DNA of 41,141 nucleotides from a bacterium (lineage in GTDB: Bacteria; Patescibacteriota; Minisyncoccia; UBA6257; GWB1-50-10), in the NCBI GenBank assembly GCA_021801565.1, contig JAJYXV010000009.1, positions 1 through 41,141 of the forward strand, written 5' to 3'. The position numbers were made by a program, and so were the translations under genes. Of this stretch, positions 8,668 to 16,934 are shown piece by piece. The notes under the pieces were generated by a model. That model worked only from the letters and a program-made list of their open reading frames with translations. It did not search any database and was not told the DNA's origin. The number at the start of each line of letters is the position of its first letter. Within the stretch, counting starts at the first letter, position 1.

Positions 8668-10419
8668 ATGACCGACCAAGAATTATTTAAAGAATTAGTA
8701 GATAAAAAAATTATTTCACAGAGTATTTCCGATCAAATACTCAAAGAGGCATCACTTTCCGCATCTTCCGCGGAAGAATTACTTTACGAGCGTCAGGTTG
8801 CCGATGAAGTTGCTGTGGCAAAAGTGAAAAGTGCGCTTTTTGGTGCGCCTTACAAAAAAATTGATCCCACGTCGATTTCTAACGAATTATTGCAAATCAT
8901 TCCAAAAGATACTTCACAAAACTACAGGATTATTCCGGTAGAAAAAAGAGACGGAATGTTGGTGGTGGGAATGCTTCATCCGGACGATATCCGGGCACAG
9001 GAGGCATTGCGTTTTATTGCAAAACGAGAACGGGTAAGTTTGGGAGTGTATGTGGTTACTCCGACGGATCTGTCACTTGTGTGGAGACGATATGTGCCGT
9101 ATCGGGATGAAGTGGAGGCTGCGGTAAAAGAGATGAACTTACGAAAAAGTATAAGTGAAGAAAATCGTTTGGTAATGCTTGAAGAAGGTGCGCGCTCATC
9201 CGAAGATGCGCCAATCATCAAGGTGGTTGCCGCGACACTTCGTCATGCTATTGAAAGCGGGGCATCTGATATACATATCGAACCACAGAGAAAATATCTT
9301 CGCATAAGGTTTCGATTGGACGGGGAATTAAAAGAAGTAGCGACTCTTCCTGCTGTATTAAGTCAGCCGGTTATTTCACGCGTAAAAGTACTTTCAAATT
9401 TAAAACTTGATGAAACGCGTGTACCGCAGGATGGAAGATTTCGAACAATGATCAGTGGAAGAGAAATTGATTTTCGTGTAGCGACATTTCCTACACCATC
9501 AGGAGAAAAAGTTGCACTTCGCGTGCTTGATTCGGTAACAGGACTCAAGGGATTAAAGGAAATTGGATTGAATGACTATAATCTCGCGATACTTGAACGT
9601 GCAATCAATGCGCCATTTGGAATGATCCTTATTTCTGGTCCCACTGGTTCCGGAAAAAGTACGACGCTTTATGCAATAATGCAGACAGTAAATTCCGAAG
9701 GAGTAAACGTGGTAACACTTGAGGATCCTGTCGAATACTTTATGAATGGAATTAATCAATCACAAGTGAAGCCGGAGATTGGATATACATTTGCTTCTGG
9801 ATTGCGTCAGATACTCCGGCAAGATCCTGATGTAATTATGGTGGGAGAAATCCGGGATGCAGAAACCGCATCACTCGCAGTAAATGCGGCACTTACGGGA
9901 CATCGCATGCTTTCTACGATTCATACGAATAATTCAATCGGGGTTGTCCCGCGTCTTATTGATCTTGGGGTTCCACAGTTTCTTCTTCCTTCGGCGCTCA
10001 ATGTGATGCTTGCCCAACGTCTCGTGGGGCGTTTATGTAGTGAATGTAAGAAACAAGTTGAATTGCCGGATGGTTTGAAGAAAGAAGTGCAGAGTGAAAT
10101 AGACAAATTACCGGAGAAATTGAAAGCGGAAGTAAAACAAAAGTATGGTATGAAGCCCGAGCGTATGTATAAAGCAGAACCGAATCAGGAATGTAAGGTG
10201 TGTAAAGGAAAGGGAATTGCCGGACGTGTGGCACTTTTTGAAATATTTGAGATGACAAAACAACTTGGAGAAATTGTGGCAGGCGGGTTTACTGAAGCAA
10301 AATTAATAGATGAAGCAAAACGACAGGGAATGCTCACGCTTCGCCAAGATGGCATTTTAAAGGCGCTTGATGGACTTGTGGGACTTGAGGATGTATTTCG
10401 CGAGACATCAGAAGATTAA
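8668..10419 (+). CDS. pilB: Type IV pilus extension ATPase PilB
   Basis: A 583-residue GspE/PilB ATPase. The N-terminal GspE domain spans about residues 1-150, the catalytic core follows with Walker A GPTGSGKSTT near residue 324, and the Asp box/Walker B region DPDVIMVGEIRD is near 385. A tetracysteine zinc motif is formed by CSEC (about 455) and CKVC (about 508), diagnostic of PilB/GspE rather than PilT. It powers pilin polymerisation at the cytoplasmic face through PilC. A TATAAT at 10425-10430 just after the stop may give pilT an extra promoter. Confidence 0.95.
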   Translation: MTDQELFKELVDKKIISQSISDQILKEASLSASSAEELLYERQVADEVAVAKVKSALFGAPYKKIDPTSISNELLQIIPKDTSQNYRIIPVEKRDGMLVVGMLHPDDIRAQEALRFIAKRERVSLGVYVVTPTDLSLVWRRYVPYRDEVEAAVKEMNLRKSISEENRLVMLEEGARSSEDAPIIKVVAATLRHAIESGASDIHIEPQRKYLRIRFRLDGELKEVATLPAVLSQPVISRVKVLSNLKLDETRVPQDGRFRTMISGREIDFRVATFPTPSGEKVALRVLDSVTGLKGLKEIGLNDYNLAILERAINAPFGMILISGPTGSGKSTTLYAIMQTVNSEGVNVVTLEDPVEYFMNGINQSQVKPEIGYTFASGLRQILRQDPDVIMVGEIRDAETASLAVNAALTGHRMLSTIHTNNSIGVVPRLIDLGVPQFLLPSALNVMLAQRLVGRLCSECKKQVELPDGLKKEVQSEIDKLPEKLKAEVKQKYGMKPERMYKAEPNQECKVCKGKGIAGRVALFEIFEMTKQLGEIVAGGFTEAKLIDEAKRQGMLTLRQDGILKALDGLVGLEDVFRETSED

Positions 10420-10447
10420 TCATTTATAATAAAAAGAACACCATAAT

Positions 10448-11518
10448 ATGAATTATCAAGAGAAATTAAATGAATTGTTACTTCTTACTGCAAAACAAAA
10501 TGCATCTGATTTGCATATTGCAGTTGGACGAAGGCCGACAATTCGTGTTGACAGTGTACTTATCCCGCTTGCCAAGGAAACGGTGCTTACAAAAGAAGAC
10601 GCAGAAGGATTAATTATGGCACTTCTCAACGATGAACAAAAGAAAGTATTTATTGAGAAGAAACAAGTTGATTTTTCTTATAACTATGAAGACAAAGCAC
10701 GATTCCGCGTAAATACATTTTTTCAAAGAGGGTTTATGGCAGCGGCGCTTCGTTTAATTCCCGCACAAATTCGTACAATTGAAGAATTGATGCTTCCTCC
10801 TATTCTTCACGATTTCACTCGTTTGAATCAGGGGTTCATTCTCATTGTGGGCCCCGCAGGACATGGAAAATCAACAACGCTTGCGGCACTTCTCGATGAG
10901 ATTAACCACACGCGAAACGATCATATTATTACCATTGAAGATCCAATTGAATATCTTTTTTCACAAGATCGTTCAATTATTTCTCAACGGGAAGTGGGAC
11001 AAGATACTATTTCTTTTCAAGATGGACTTCGTTCGATTCTCCGCCAGGATCCAGATGTCATCATGATTGGAGAAATTCGTGATCCGGAAACAATGGCAAT
11101 ATCAATGACATCCGCAGAAACTGGGCATTTGGTGTTTTCAACGCTTCACACAAATTCAGCTTCTCAAACAGTAGATCGTATTATTGATAGTTTTCCTCCA
11201 AATCAACAGGGCCAAATTATTTCTCAACTTGCTTCAACGCTTGTTGCAATCATTTCACAACGTCTTGTTCCGCGCGTTGGGGGAGGACGGGTTCCTGCGA
11301 CCGAAATTATGTTAGTAAATCCCGCAATTAGAAATCTCATCCGTGAAAAGAAGATTTACCAGATAGATCTTGTCATTGAAACAAGCGTGCAAGAGGGGAT
11401 GATGTCTCTTAATAGATCGCTTGTAAACCTTATTAAGAAGAAAGAAGTCTCAATAGAACAAGCAGAAAGTTATTCATTAAATCCTTCCGAACTTAGAATT
11501 CTTCTGGAGCGATCATAA
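10448..11518 (+). CDS. pilT: Type IV pilus retraction ATPase PilT
   Basis: A 356-residue ATPase without the zinc motif or long N-terminal domain of PilB. Walker A reads GPAGHGKST (about residue 134; His where Ser is more usual). The Asp box is ITIEDPIEYLF, Walker B DPDVIMIGEIRD (about 200) and the His box FSTLHTNSA. It would depolymerise the pilus, giving twitching and DNA pulling. The order pilB-pilT-pilC is typical. A large inverted repeat follows before pilC. Confidence 0.93.
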   Translation: MNYQEKLNELLLLTAKQNASDLHIAVGRRPTIRVDSVLIPLAKETVLTKEDAEGLIMALLNDEQKKVFIEKKQVDFSYNYEDKARFRVNTFFQRGFMAAALRLIPAQIRTIEELMLPPILHDFTRLNQGFILIVGPAGHGKSTTLAALLDEINHTRNDHIITIEDPIEYLFSQDRSIISQREVGQDTISFQDGLRSILRQDPDVIMIGEIRDPETMAISMTSAETGHLVFSTLHTNSASQTVDRIIDSFPPNQQGQIISQLASTLVAIISQRLVPRVGGGRVPATEIMLVNPAIRNLIREKKIYQIDLVIETSVQEGMMSLNRSLVNLIKKKEVSIEQAESYSLNPSELRILLERS

Positions 11519-11527
11519 TAGTAGAGA

Positions 11528-11652
11528 TTCATCCCGTTAGAGACCGCGATCGTGTATATATAACATTAATCTGGAAATTATGGATATTGTCGAAAACATA
11601 ACACATAAAAACAAATCGCGTCTTTTGATCGCGATCTGTCTAACGGGATGAA
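11528..11652. repeat. Inverted repeat whose right arm contains the pilC start codon
   Basis: TTCATCCCGTTAGA (11528-11541) and TCTAACGGGATGAA (11639-11652) are perfect 14-bp inverted arms. An inner pair CGCGATC (11545-11551) and GATCGCG (11627-11633) extends the stem. The pilC ATG (11648) lies in the right arm. It could sequester that start in read-through mRNA or be a small inserted element. A related arm, ATCCCGTTA, flanks the GIY-YIG gene at 35070-35366. Confidence 0.75.
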
Positions 11653-12853
11653 ATTCAATTATAAAGCACGAACAAAAGAAGGAGAGCTTCAAGTGGGAAA
11701 TGTGGAGGCTACCAACCGTGACTCCGCACTTAATATTCTATTAAGCCATGGGCTTTTTATTTTGAATCTTGAGGAAGTAAAAGGTGATGAATGGTACGAT
11801 CGCATACTTGGATTTTTAAAGCGCATAAAAACCGCGGATATTATGGTATTTACACGCCAATTTGCGACGCTCATCGCGTCACAGGTATCATTATCGGATA
11901 GTTTGACAAATCTATACAAACAGACAACAAATCCGATTTTGAAAGAAACAATTTATGATCTTGGAAATGATATCAATGCCGGATTTTCCCTTTCACAGGC
12001 GCTTGAAAAGCATCCTGGAATTTTTTCAGATTTTTATGTCAACATGGTGAAATCAGCTGAGGTAACGGGACGATTAGGAGAAGTACTGGATTTTTTGGCA
12101 GATTATCTTGAAAAACAAGCACTGCTCAAATCAAAGGTACAGAATGCATTATTTTATCCAGCATTTGTCATTGTTTTGTTTTTTGTGGTTATTCTTGTGA
12201 TGGTTACGTTTGTTATTCCACAGATTATGCCTATTTTCACCGAAGCAAAAATTGAGCTCCCGTTTTATACAAAGATGCTTATCAGTTTCGGCACCTTTAT
12301 AAGTAGTTGGTGGTGGGCGACGCTTATTATGCTCGGGGTGTTTGTGTTTGTGCTCATCGACTATTTTCAAAGCAGAGAAGGAAAAATTGTGTTTGACGAA
12401 TTAAGCTTAAGACTTCCCGTTATCGGAAAATTGTTTCAAAAACTTTACATTGCCCGTTTTGCAGAATCAACGCGCGTGCTTATTAAGGGGGGACTTACCA
12501 TTCCTCAAGCAATTGAGATTTCTTCACGAACAATTGGAAATGTGGTATATCAAAATCTCTTACAAAATGCATCAGAAGAAATTCGAAAAGGGAAATTACT
12601 TTCGAAAATACTTGAAGGAATTGAAGAATTTCCCCCGCTTGTTTCGCAGTTGGTAAGCATCGGTGAGTCAACTGGGCGTCTTGAGGATTTACTTAAAAAA
12701 ATAAACGATTTTTACACGCGTGAAATTGAAGATATGGTGAATAATTTGGTAACACTTATTCAGCCGGCGCTTATGGTTTTGATTGGGGGTGGGGTCGCAC
12801 TGCTTTTTGCTTCCATTCTTCTCCCACTTTATAGTCTCACACAAAGTTTCTGA
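11648..12853 (+). CDS. pilC: Type IV pilus platform protein PilC
   Basis: A 401-residue polytopic protein of the GspF/PilC family with duplicated cytoplasmic domains (VFTRQFATLIASQVSLSDSL near residue 65; RFAESTRVLIKGGLTIPQAI near 275) and membrane helices at about 168-192, 215-237 and 370-395. PilC connects the ATPases to the growing pilus. The start lies in the right arm of the preceding inverted repeat; no Shine-Dalgarno is seen. The stop is TGA. Confidence 0.93.
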   Translation: MKFNYKARTKEGELQVGNVEATNRDSALNILLSHGLFILNLEEVKGDEWYDRILGFLKRIKTADIMVFTRQFATLIASQVSLSDSLTNLYKQTTNPILKETIYDLGNDINAGFSLSQALEKHPGIFSDFYVNMVKSAEVTGRLGEVLDFLADYLEKQALLKSKVQNALFYPAFVIVLFFVVILVMVTFVIPQIMPIFTEAKIELPFYTKMLISFGTFISSWWWATLIMLGVFVFVLIDYFQSREGKIVFDELSLRLPVIGKLFQKLYIARFAESTRVLIKGGLTIPQAIEISSRTIGNVVYQNLLQNASEEIRKGKLLSKILEGIEEFPPLVSQLVSIGESTGRLEDLLKKINDFYTREIEDMVNNLVTLIQPALMVLIGGGVALLFASILLPLYSLTQSF

Positions 12854-12967
12854 GGATATTTGGTACAAAAGACTCGACCCTCCTGTTTTTATAGTGAAAA
12901 GTTATTACCTCTCTATAAAAAATTTTTATGCGGGTTTCATTCTGTTTTTAGAACAAAAGTAATGCAT

Positions 12968-12999
12968 TATCGAGTTTTCACTGCCAGATGTGATATAAT
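12968..12999 (+). promoter_or_regulatory. Pilin promoter abutting a TATCGAGTTTTCACTGCC repeat arm
   Basis: TGATATAAT (12991-12999) gives an untranslated leader of roughly 30 nt before the pilin ATG at 13038. Immediately upstream is TATCGAGTTTTCACTGCC, with a weaker inverted counterpart (TAGTGAAAAGTT) near 12892. The same arm-plus-extended-10 layout occurs at 1551-1577. Confidence 0.55.
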
Positions 13000-13037
13000 A
13001 AACATAATAACTTAGGTCGAAAAATTCTTTTTGAAAT

Positions 13038-13445
13038 ATGAAAAATAATAAGGGGTTCACACTTATCGAAATGTTAGTTGTAGTCGCAATTATTGGCATT
13101 CTTTCGGCTACAGTCTTGGTGGCGCTTGGTCCCTCACGCGATAAAGCGAGAGACTCAAGAATTATGGGTGCGGTACAGCAGGCGAGAGCATTGTATGAAG
13201 CAAGTTACGATGCATCAAGCGGAACATATGTGCTGAGCGCAGATACACAAACCAAATTAACCGCTCTTAACGATGATATAGTAAATCAGGGGGTAAGTAC
13301 CGGATTGGTTCAGTCGGGCGATGGGACAAGTGAATATGTTGTCTCGGCTGCGTTGAAGAGTGATAGCACAAAAACTTTTTGCGCTGATAGCACCGGATAT
13401 AGCGGTACGATGGATACCGCTCCAACCGCAACATCTTGTAAATAA
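13038..13445 (+). CDS. Type IV pilin, probably the major subunit
   Basis: A 135-residue prepilin with a very short leader (MKNNKG) and the class III cleavage motif G|FTLIE (Glu5 present), followed by the hydrophobic polymerisation helix MLVVVAIIGILSATVLVAL. The globular part is small, with two C-terminal cysteines (FCADS...TSCK) likely forming the D-region disulfide. It has its own promoter and a strong terminator, unlike the minor pilins, which fits high expression of a major pilin. PilD (next gene) would cleave after Gly6. Confidence 0.9.
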   Translation: MKNNKGFTLIEMLVVVAIIGILSATVLVALGPSRDKARDSRIMGAVQQARALYEASYDASSGTYVLSADTQTKLTALNDDIVNQGVSTGLVQSGDGTSEYVVSAALKSDSTKTFCADSTGYSGTMDTAPTATSCK

Positions 13446-13450
13446 CCTTG

Positions 13451-13493
13451 ATATAAAAAACACCCCCGCAAAGAGCGAGGATGTTTTTTATAT
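13451..13493 (+). terminator. Intrinsic terminator after the pilin
   Basis: A 19-bp stem with two mismatches (ATATAAAAAACACCCCCGC against GCGAGGATGTTTTTTATAT) followed by T-rich DNA. Its right end nearly touches the pilD -10 box (13497-13505). Confidence 0.8.
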
Positions 13494-13496
13494 TTG

Positions 13497-13505
13497 TGAT
13501 ATAAT
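13497..13505 (+). promoter_or_regulatory. Extended -10 promoter of pilD, leaderless
   Basis: TGATATAAT followed by six T and the ATG at 13512. Confidence 0.65.
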
Positions 13506-13511
13506 TTTTTT

Positions 13512-14414
13512 ATGACCTCGATAGTTTTCTTTTGCTTATTTATTTTTGGTCTTGCGATCGGGAGTTTTCTCAATGTTCTTATATTTCGTTATTCTCCTGA
13601 AGGGAGGTTTTTTAACATAAAGGATATATTAGGACGATCTCACTGTATGTCATGCCGGAAAACACTTGAAGCAAAAGAACTTATTCCACTTTTTAGCTTC
13701 CTTTTTCTTAGGGGAAGGTGTTCCTCATGCGGGGAAAGAATTTCCCTTCAGTATCCGATTGTCGAATTTTTGAGTGGTGGAATTTTTGTTCTCATTCCAC
13801 TTTTTTTAAACTCGTTTTTTGGAATACGAAGCGTGTTGTTTTTCTCTCTTTTGGCTCCTGGATGGTATTATCTTTTTATTCTTTTGTGGATTCTTATATT
13901 CCTTTCCCTCCTCCTTATTTTTGTTATTGACCTGAAACACTACATTATTCCCGACGGACTTAACATTTTCATTTTTGTTTCTGGTGTGGCACTTACCCTT
14001 CTCTTTGCATTCAATGAGACACACATTCTTCCGTTTCGCGAATCATTTTTGAGAAATTATACACTCGTATTTTCTCCGTTCCAAAATGTATTTTATAATC
14101 ATTTATTGGGATTTTTTGGCGGCGGTCTTTTCTTTCTTTTTTTATTTTTCATAAGCAAGGGAAAGGGAATGGGAATGGGTGATGTAAAACTCGCATTTGC
14201 CTTAGGGATGGTGCTCGGATGGCCTGATATTGTGCTGGTGAGCATGATCGCCTTTATTCTCGGTGGAATATGGGCGGCGATCTTATATTTTTCAAAAAAG
14301 AAAACAATGAGAGATAAACTTCCATTTGCTCCATTCTTTGTTATTGCGTCTGTGATCACGATATTTTTTGGATTTAATCTTATAAAAGGATATTTCCTCC
14401 TTTTTAATCTCTAG
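13512..14414 (+). CDS. pilD: Prepilin peptidase PilD
   Basis: A 300-residue polytopic aspartic protease. The N-terminal domain has the zinc CxxC pairs CMSC and CSSC (about residues 43-75) characteristic of bifunctional peptidase/methylases. The two catalytic aspartates are in DLKHYIIPDG (about 143) and GMGDVKLAFALG (about 220, the GxGD motif). It cleaves prepilin leaders at the membrane and methylates the new N-terminal Phe. It serves the pilin and four minor pilins around it. Confidence 0.95.
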   Translation: MTSIVFFCLFIFGLAIGSFLNVLIFRYSPEGRFFNIKDILGRSHCMSCRKTLEAKELIPLFSFLFLRGRCSSCGERISLQYPIVEFLSGGIFVLIPLFLNSFFGIRSVLFFSLLAPGWYYLFILLWILIFLSLLLIFVIDLKHYIIPDGLNIFIFVSGVALTLLFAFNETHILPFRESFLRNYTLVFSPFQNVFYNHLLGFFGGGLFFLFLFFISKGKGMGMGDVKLAFALGMVLGWPDIVLVSMIAFILGGIWAAILYFSKKKTMRDKLPFAPFFVIASVITIFFGFNLIKGYFLLFNL

Positions 14415-14448
14415 AGAGGAAGGATTTTTTTTGCTAGAATAAAGGGTA

Positions 14449-14550
14449 ATGAGAAGAGATGATGGGTTTACTCGGCAGTACCCGTCTGCCGTCGGGCGGG
14501 GAAACTCGATATATCACGTTTTTATGGACGACGTGGTTTTATTCGTATAA
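14449..14550 (+). pseudogene. Displaced original start of a minor pilin gene (MRRDDGFT)
   Basis: A short ORF begins 8 bp after an extended -10 box (TGCTAGAAT, 14432-14440) and reads MRRDDGFT before entering the inverted-repeat element at 14471. Joining GGG TTTA on its left to CATTAGTGGAG right of the element recreates MRRDDGFTLVE, a normal prepilin start in the same frame as the gene at 14571. I infer this is the original 5' end of that gene, cut off by the insertion. The rest of the ORF is element sequence. Confidence 0.6.
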
Positions 14551-14621
14551 ATCTATATATTCAAAACAATATGTTTTATAGAAAGAAATATAAAAAAGAC
14601 AATCGAGTTTTCACTACTGGG
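14471..14621. mobile_element. Inverted-repeat element inserted in a minor pilin gene, target duplication TTTA
   Basis: 151 bp bounded by TTTA (14467-14470 and 14622-14625), each preceded by GGG. The right arm is ATCGAGTTTTCACTACTGGG (14602-14621). The left arm is its inverted copy, damaged and split by the 20-bp palindrome CCCGTCTGCCGTCGGGCGGG (14481-14500); without that palindrome the element is 131 bp. It carries TATATT (14556-14561) and an ATG at 14571, so it provides a promoter-like box, a start codon and a 17-residue leader ending FTTG for the pilin gene it entered. Confidence 0.75.
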
Positions 14622-15104
14622 TTTACATTAGTGGAGACTCTCGTCGTGATCGGCATTTTAATGTTGCTTACTACTTCACTTATCGCATACACTCGATCTT
14701 CTGGAAAGCAAATTGTCTTGTATACAGAACAAGCAAAACTCATTGGCGCCTTAAATAAAGCAAAATCATTAGCGCTTCAAAGAAACATGGCAGAAAGCGT
14801 TTGTGCATACGGGATTCGTTTCACGGGGTCTAACACATATGAAATTGTACAAGTTCCGAATATTCAAGTGAGTGGACAGTCATATGCTGCATGTGATGAA
14901 ACGCAGGCGTCATCATACGGAGAGACATATATCATGAGCGCCCCAATAGTTATTTCAAATTCTCCGGGACAAATCACATTTGAGGGTCCGTATATAAAAG
15001 TGCTTGAAGGAGGCAAAACCGTTGAGTTAGAGGTGAGTGGATCGTCCCCACTCCTGAAAGCGGAAGTGGTGGTAAGCGGGATGGGGGGAATTTCAACACA
15101 ATAA
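14571..15104 (+). CDS. Minor pilin / GspH-FimT-like pseudopilin with element-encoded leader
   Basis: A 177-residue prepilin with leader MFYRKKYKKDNRVFTTG and cleavage motif G|FTLVE, then a hydrophobic helix (TLVVIGILMLLTTSLIAYT). The first 17 codons lie wholly inside the inverted-repeat element, whose right end coincides with the Gly codon before the cleavage site. KAKSLALQRNMAESVCAYGIRF resembles the GspH/FimT region. It is probably a priming or minor subunit of the pilus tip. The next gene starts 1 bp after its stop. Confidence 0.82.
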   Translation: MFYRKKYKKDNRVFTTGFTLVETLVVIGILMLLTTSLIAYTRSSGKQIVLYTEQAKLIGALNKAKSLALQRNMAESVCAYGIRFTGSNTYEIVQVPNIQVSGQSYAACDETQASSYGETYIMSAPIVISNSPGQITFEGPYIKVLEGGKTVELEVSGSSPLLKAEVVVSGMGGISTQ

Positions 15105-15105
15105 T

Positions 15106-15627
15106 ATGCATCAACTAATCAGAGACAAAAGCGGAAGTTTAATGGTTGAACTTATGGTAACCGCAAGTCTTATTATGATCGGACTTATAGGGATTTTTTC
15201 TCTCATTATCCACTCAACAAGTATGAATAAAGATGTGGTGCATCGTTTTGAAGCAACATATCTTGCGGCAGAAGGAATCGAAATTATGAAACATGTCATT
15301 GATACAGACGTAGCAATTCCGGATACTGCATTTTTTAATTCAACACTAAATCATGACCAGAATTATGAGGTACAGTATGACACAGATAGAGATCTCGGAC
15401 TGACTGAAATATACGGTTCTTCAACTACGCCTCTGTGGCTCAATGAATCAACAGGACTGTACAGTTATAACAAGGCAGGAAAAGAAACTCCTTATAAACG
15501 AACGGTGGCAGTGGTAAGTGGGAGTAATGAAATAACAGTAAAATCTGAAGTTGAATGGAACGTTGGGGGAGAAAGAAATGTTGTTGATCTTGAAGAGGTA
15601 TTTAAAAATTGGAGAGAAAGAAATTAA
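15106..15627 (+). CDS. Minor pilin / PilV-like pseudopilin
   Basis: 173 residues. The leader MHQLIRDKSG is followed by SLMVELMVTASLIMIGLIGIFSLI, a class III type N-terminus with Ser in place of Phe at +1 and Glu at +5. EATYLAAEGIEIMKHV is typical of PilV/GspI-like minor pilins. Start and stop are packed against neighbouring ORFs. Substitution of Phe+1 by Ser should still permit PilD cleavage, since Gly-1 is the key residue. Confidence 0.75.
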   Translation: MHQLIRDKSGSLMVELMVTASLIMIGLIGIFSLIIHSTSMNKDVVHRFEATYLAAEGIEIMKHVIDTDVAIPDTAFFNSTLNHDQNYEVQYDTDRDLGLTEIYGSSTTPLWLNESTGLYSYNKAGKETPYKRTVAVVSGSNEITVKSEVEWNVGGERNVVDLEEVFKNWRERN

Positions 15628-15630
15628 TAT

Positions 15631-15774
15631 ATGAACGCAAAAAGTAAAAATAATGGGCCTGTCCCGCACTTTTTTGAAATGGGTTTTAAAACTCTTAAAG
15701 ACTTTTTTTTGAAAATAAAGACTACCTTTTCATTAGGTGCGCATATAAGAAAAGGTGCGGGGTTTACCCAGTAG
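15631..15774 (+). pseudogene. Displaced original start of the next minor pilin gene (ends KGAGFTQ)
   Basis: A 47-codon ORF starts 3 bp after the preceding stop, as expected for an operon gene. It ends IRKGAGFTQ followed by TAG, where the last codons lie in the left arm of the element at 15767. Joining its GGGG TTTA to CTCTCGTTGAAC right of the element rebuilds KGAGFTLVEL in frame with the gene at 15837. It is therefore read as the original, unusually long pilin leader. It could still be translated as a free peptide. Confidence 0.55.
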
Positions 15775-15890
15775 TGAAAACTTGGTATGAATAATATCTG
15801 TTAATTTTCATATTTCAAAACAAAATTATTTATCACATGCTGAAGAAATATAAACAACTTTTCACACAACACCAAGTTTCTACTACCGGG
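15767..15890. mobile_element. Inverted-repeat element inserted in a second minor pilin gene, target duplication TTTA
   Basis: 124 bp flanked by TTTA (15763-15766, 15891-15894). The left arm CCCAGTAGTGAAAACTTGGT (15767-15786) and right arm ACCAAGTTTCTACTACCGGG (15871-15890) are inverted copies. Its interior shares CAAAACAA and AGAAATATAAA-like stretches with the 14471 copy around the start codon. It supplies ATG 15837 and an 18-residue leader ending STTG. Confidence 0.78.
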
Positions 15891-16475
15891 TTTACTCTCG
15901 TTGAACTGTTGGTTGCAATGGCGGTATTTGGAATTCTTATGTCGCTTGCAATTGGTGTTTTTGTGAGCGCAATAAAAGCACAAAGAGATCTTGGTGATCT
16001 TATGTCGGTGAATAACAACTTAAATCTTGTGCTTGAACAGATGTCTCGGGAGATGCGCATGGGATATTTCGATGTCTCCCAGTATGAAGCGATTATGGGA
16101 CAAATCAATATCACTCCCTGTCTCTCTTCCCTTTCATTCAGAACAATGCAAACAAATGATCCTAAAACAGAAGGAGAAACAGTAACATATTCTTTTTCGA
16201 GTGCGGATAAAACAATACAAAAAAACGGCGAACCCATTACAGGGAAAAATGTTGCAGTGGAAACGCTTTGTTTTCGGGTGCAACAATATAAGAAATCGAC
16301 GAATCCATCAGCAAATCCTAATTACAACTGTAATCCATGGAGAATTGGAATTTCGCTCGCGGTGAAACCAAAAAACGCAAAATCCGATGTACGGACATAT
16401 ATTGAAACAGCGGTAAGCATGAGAGTATTTCCGATAGAAGTAACAACAGATCCGTATCAATGCAGAAGATCATAA
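15837..16475 (+). CDS. Minor pilin / GspJ-PilW-like pseudopilin with element-encoded leader
   Basis: A 212-residue prepilin: leader MLKKYKQLFTQHQVSTTG, cleavage G|FTLVE, hydrophobic helix (LLVAMAVFGILMSLAIGVFV), then SAIKAQRDLGDLMSVNNNLN and EQMSREMRMG, typical of GspJ/PilW. The leader is encoded by the inverted-repeat element, and the mature protein begins at the first codon outside it. It likely joins the tip complex with the neighbouring minor pilins. Confidence 0.82.
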   Translation: MLKKYKQLFTQHQVSTTGFTLVELLVAMAVFGILMSLAIGVFVSAIKAQRDLGDLMSVNNNLNLVLEQMSREMRMGYFDVSQYEAIMGQINITPCLSSLSFRTMQTNDPKTEGETVTYSFSSADKTIQKNGEPITGKNVAVETLCFRVQQYKKSTNPSANPNYNCNPWRIGISLAVKPKNAKSDVRTYIETAVSMRVFPIEVTTDPYQCRRS

Positions 16476-16482
16476 TAATTAT

Positions 16483-16923
16483 ATGGAAAATAATAAAAAA
16501 AAATCTGGACAGATGATGATACTTACCGCAATTATTTTAGGTGGCGTTGCCTTAAGTGCGTCTGTTATTGCGGGAATGCTTATGTTTTATCAGTTGCGTG
16601 AGGTGAACGACACCGTGAAATCGGGTATGGCACTTTTTGCTGCGGATACTGGCGTTGAAAGTACGTTATATTGTTATTTTAAGGAACCGGGAACGGAAAA
16701 TTTAGATTATAGTCAAAAATGTAAGTTGTCCGGGTCACTTTCAAACGGAACAACATACACAACAGAACTTTCTTGTGTGGATAGTAGTGGATTTCACATA
16801 GTGAATTGTTTAGATCCAAATAAAGAAGATTCGGGGGTATATGGAATTCGTATTAAATCAATTGGAAAAAAAGATACAGTGGAAAGAGTGGTGGATTCTC
16901 TTTTCTCAGTCCGCTTTAATTAG
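16483..16923 (+). CDS. Minor pilin-like membrane protein (PilX/GspK position)
   Basis: 146 residues: MENNKKKSGQMMILTAIILGG with a following hydrophobic helix (ALSASVIAGMLMFY) and a small Cys-containing extracytoplasmic domain (YCYF, KCKL, SCVD, VNCL). The SGQ-type start recalls PilX N-terminal domains, which have SGxxL motifs instead of GFTLVE. Last gene of the minor pilin set; ligA starts 11 bp later. Confidence 0.6.
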   Translation: MENNKKKSGQMMILTAIILGGVALSASVIAGMLMFYQLREVNDTVKSGMALFAADTGVESTLYCYFKEPGTENLDYSQKCKLSGSLSNGTTYTTELSCVDSSGFHIVNCLDPNKEDSGVYGIRIKSIGKKDTVERVVDSLFSVRFN

Positions 16924-16934
16924 TTTTTATAAGC

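Noticed and set aside
12889-12930. Hairpin after pilC as terminator
   Set aside because: TTTTTATAG/CTATAAAAA is AT-only with a long loop; too weak to call.
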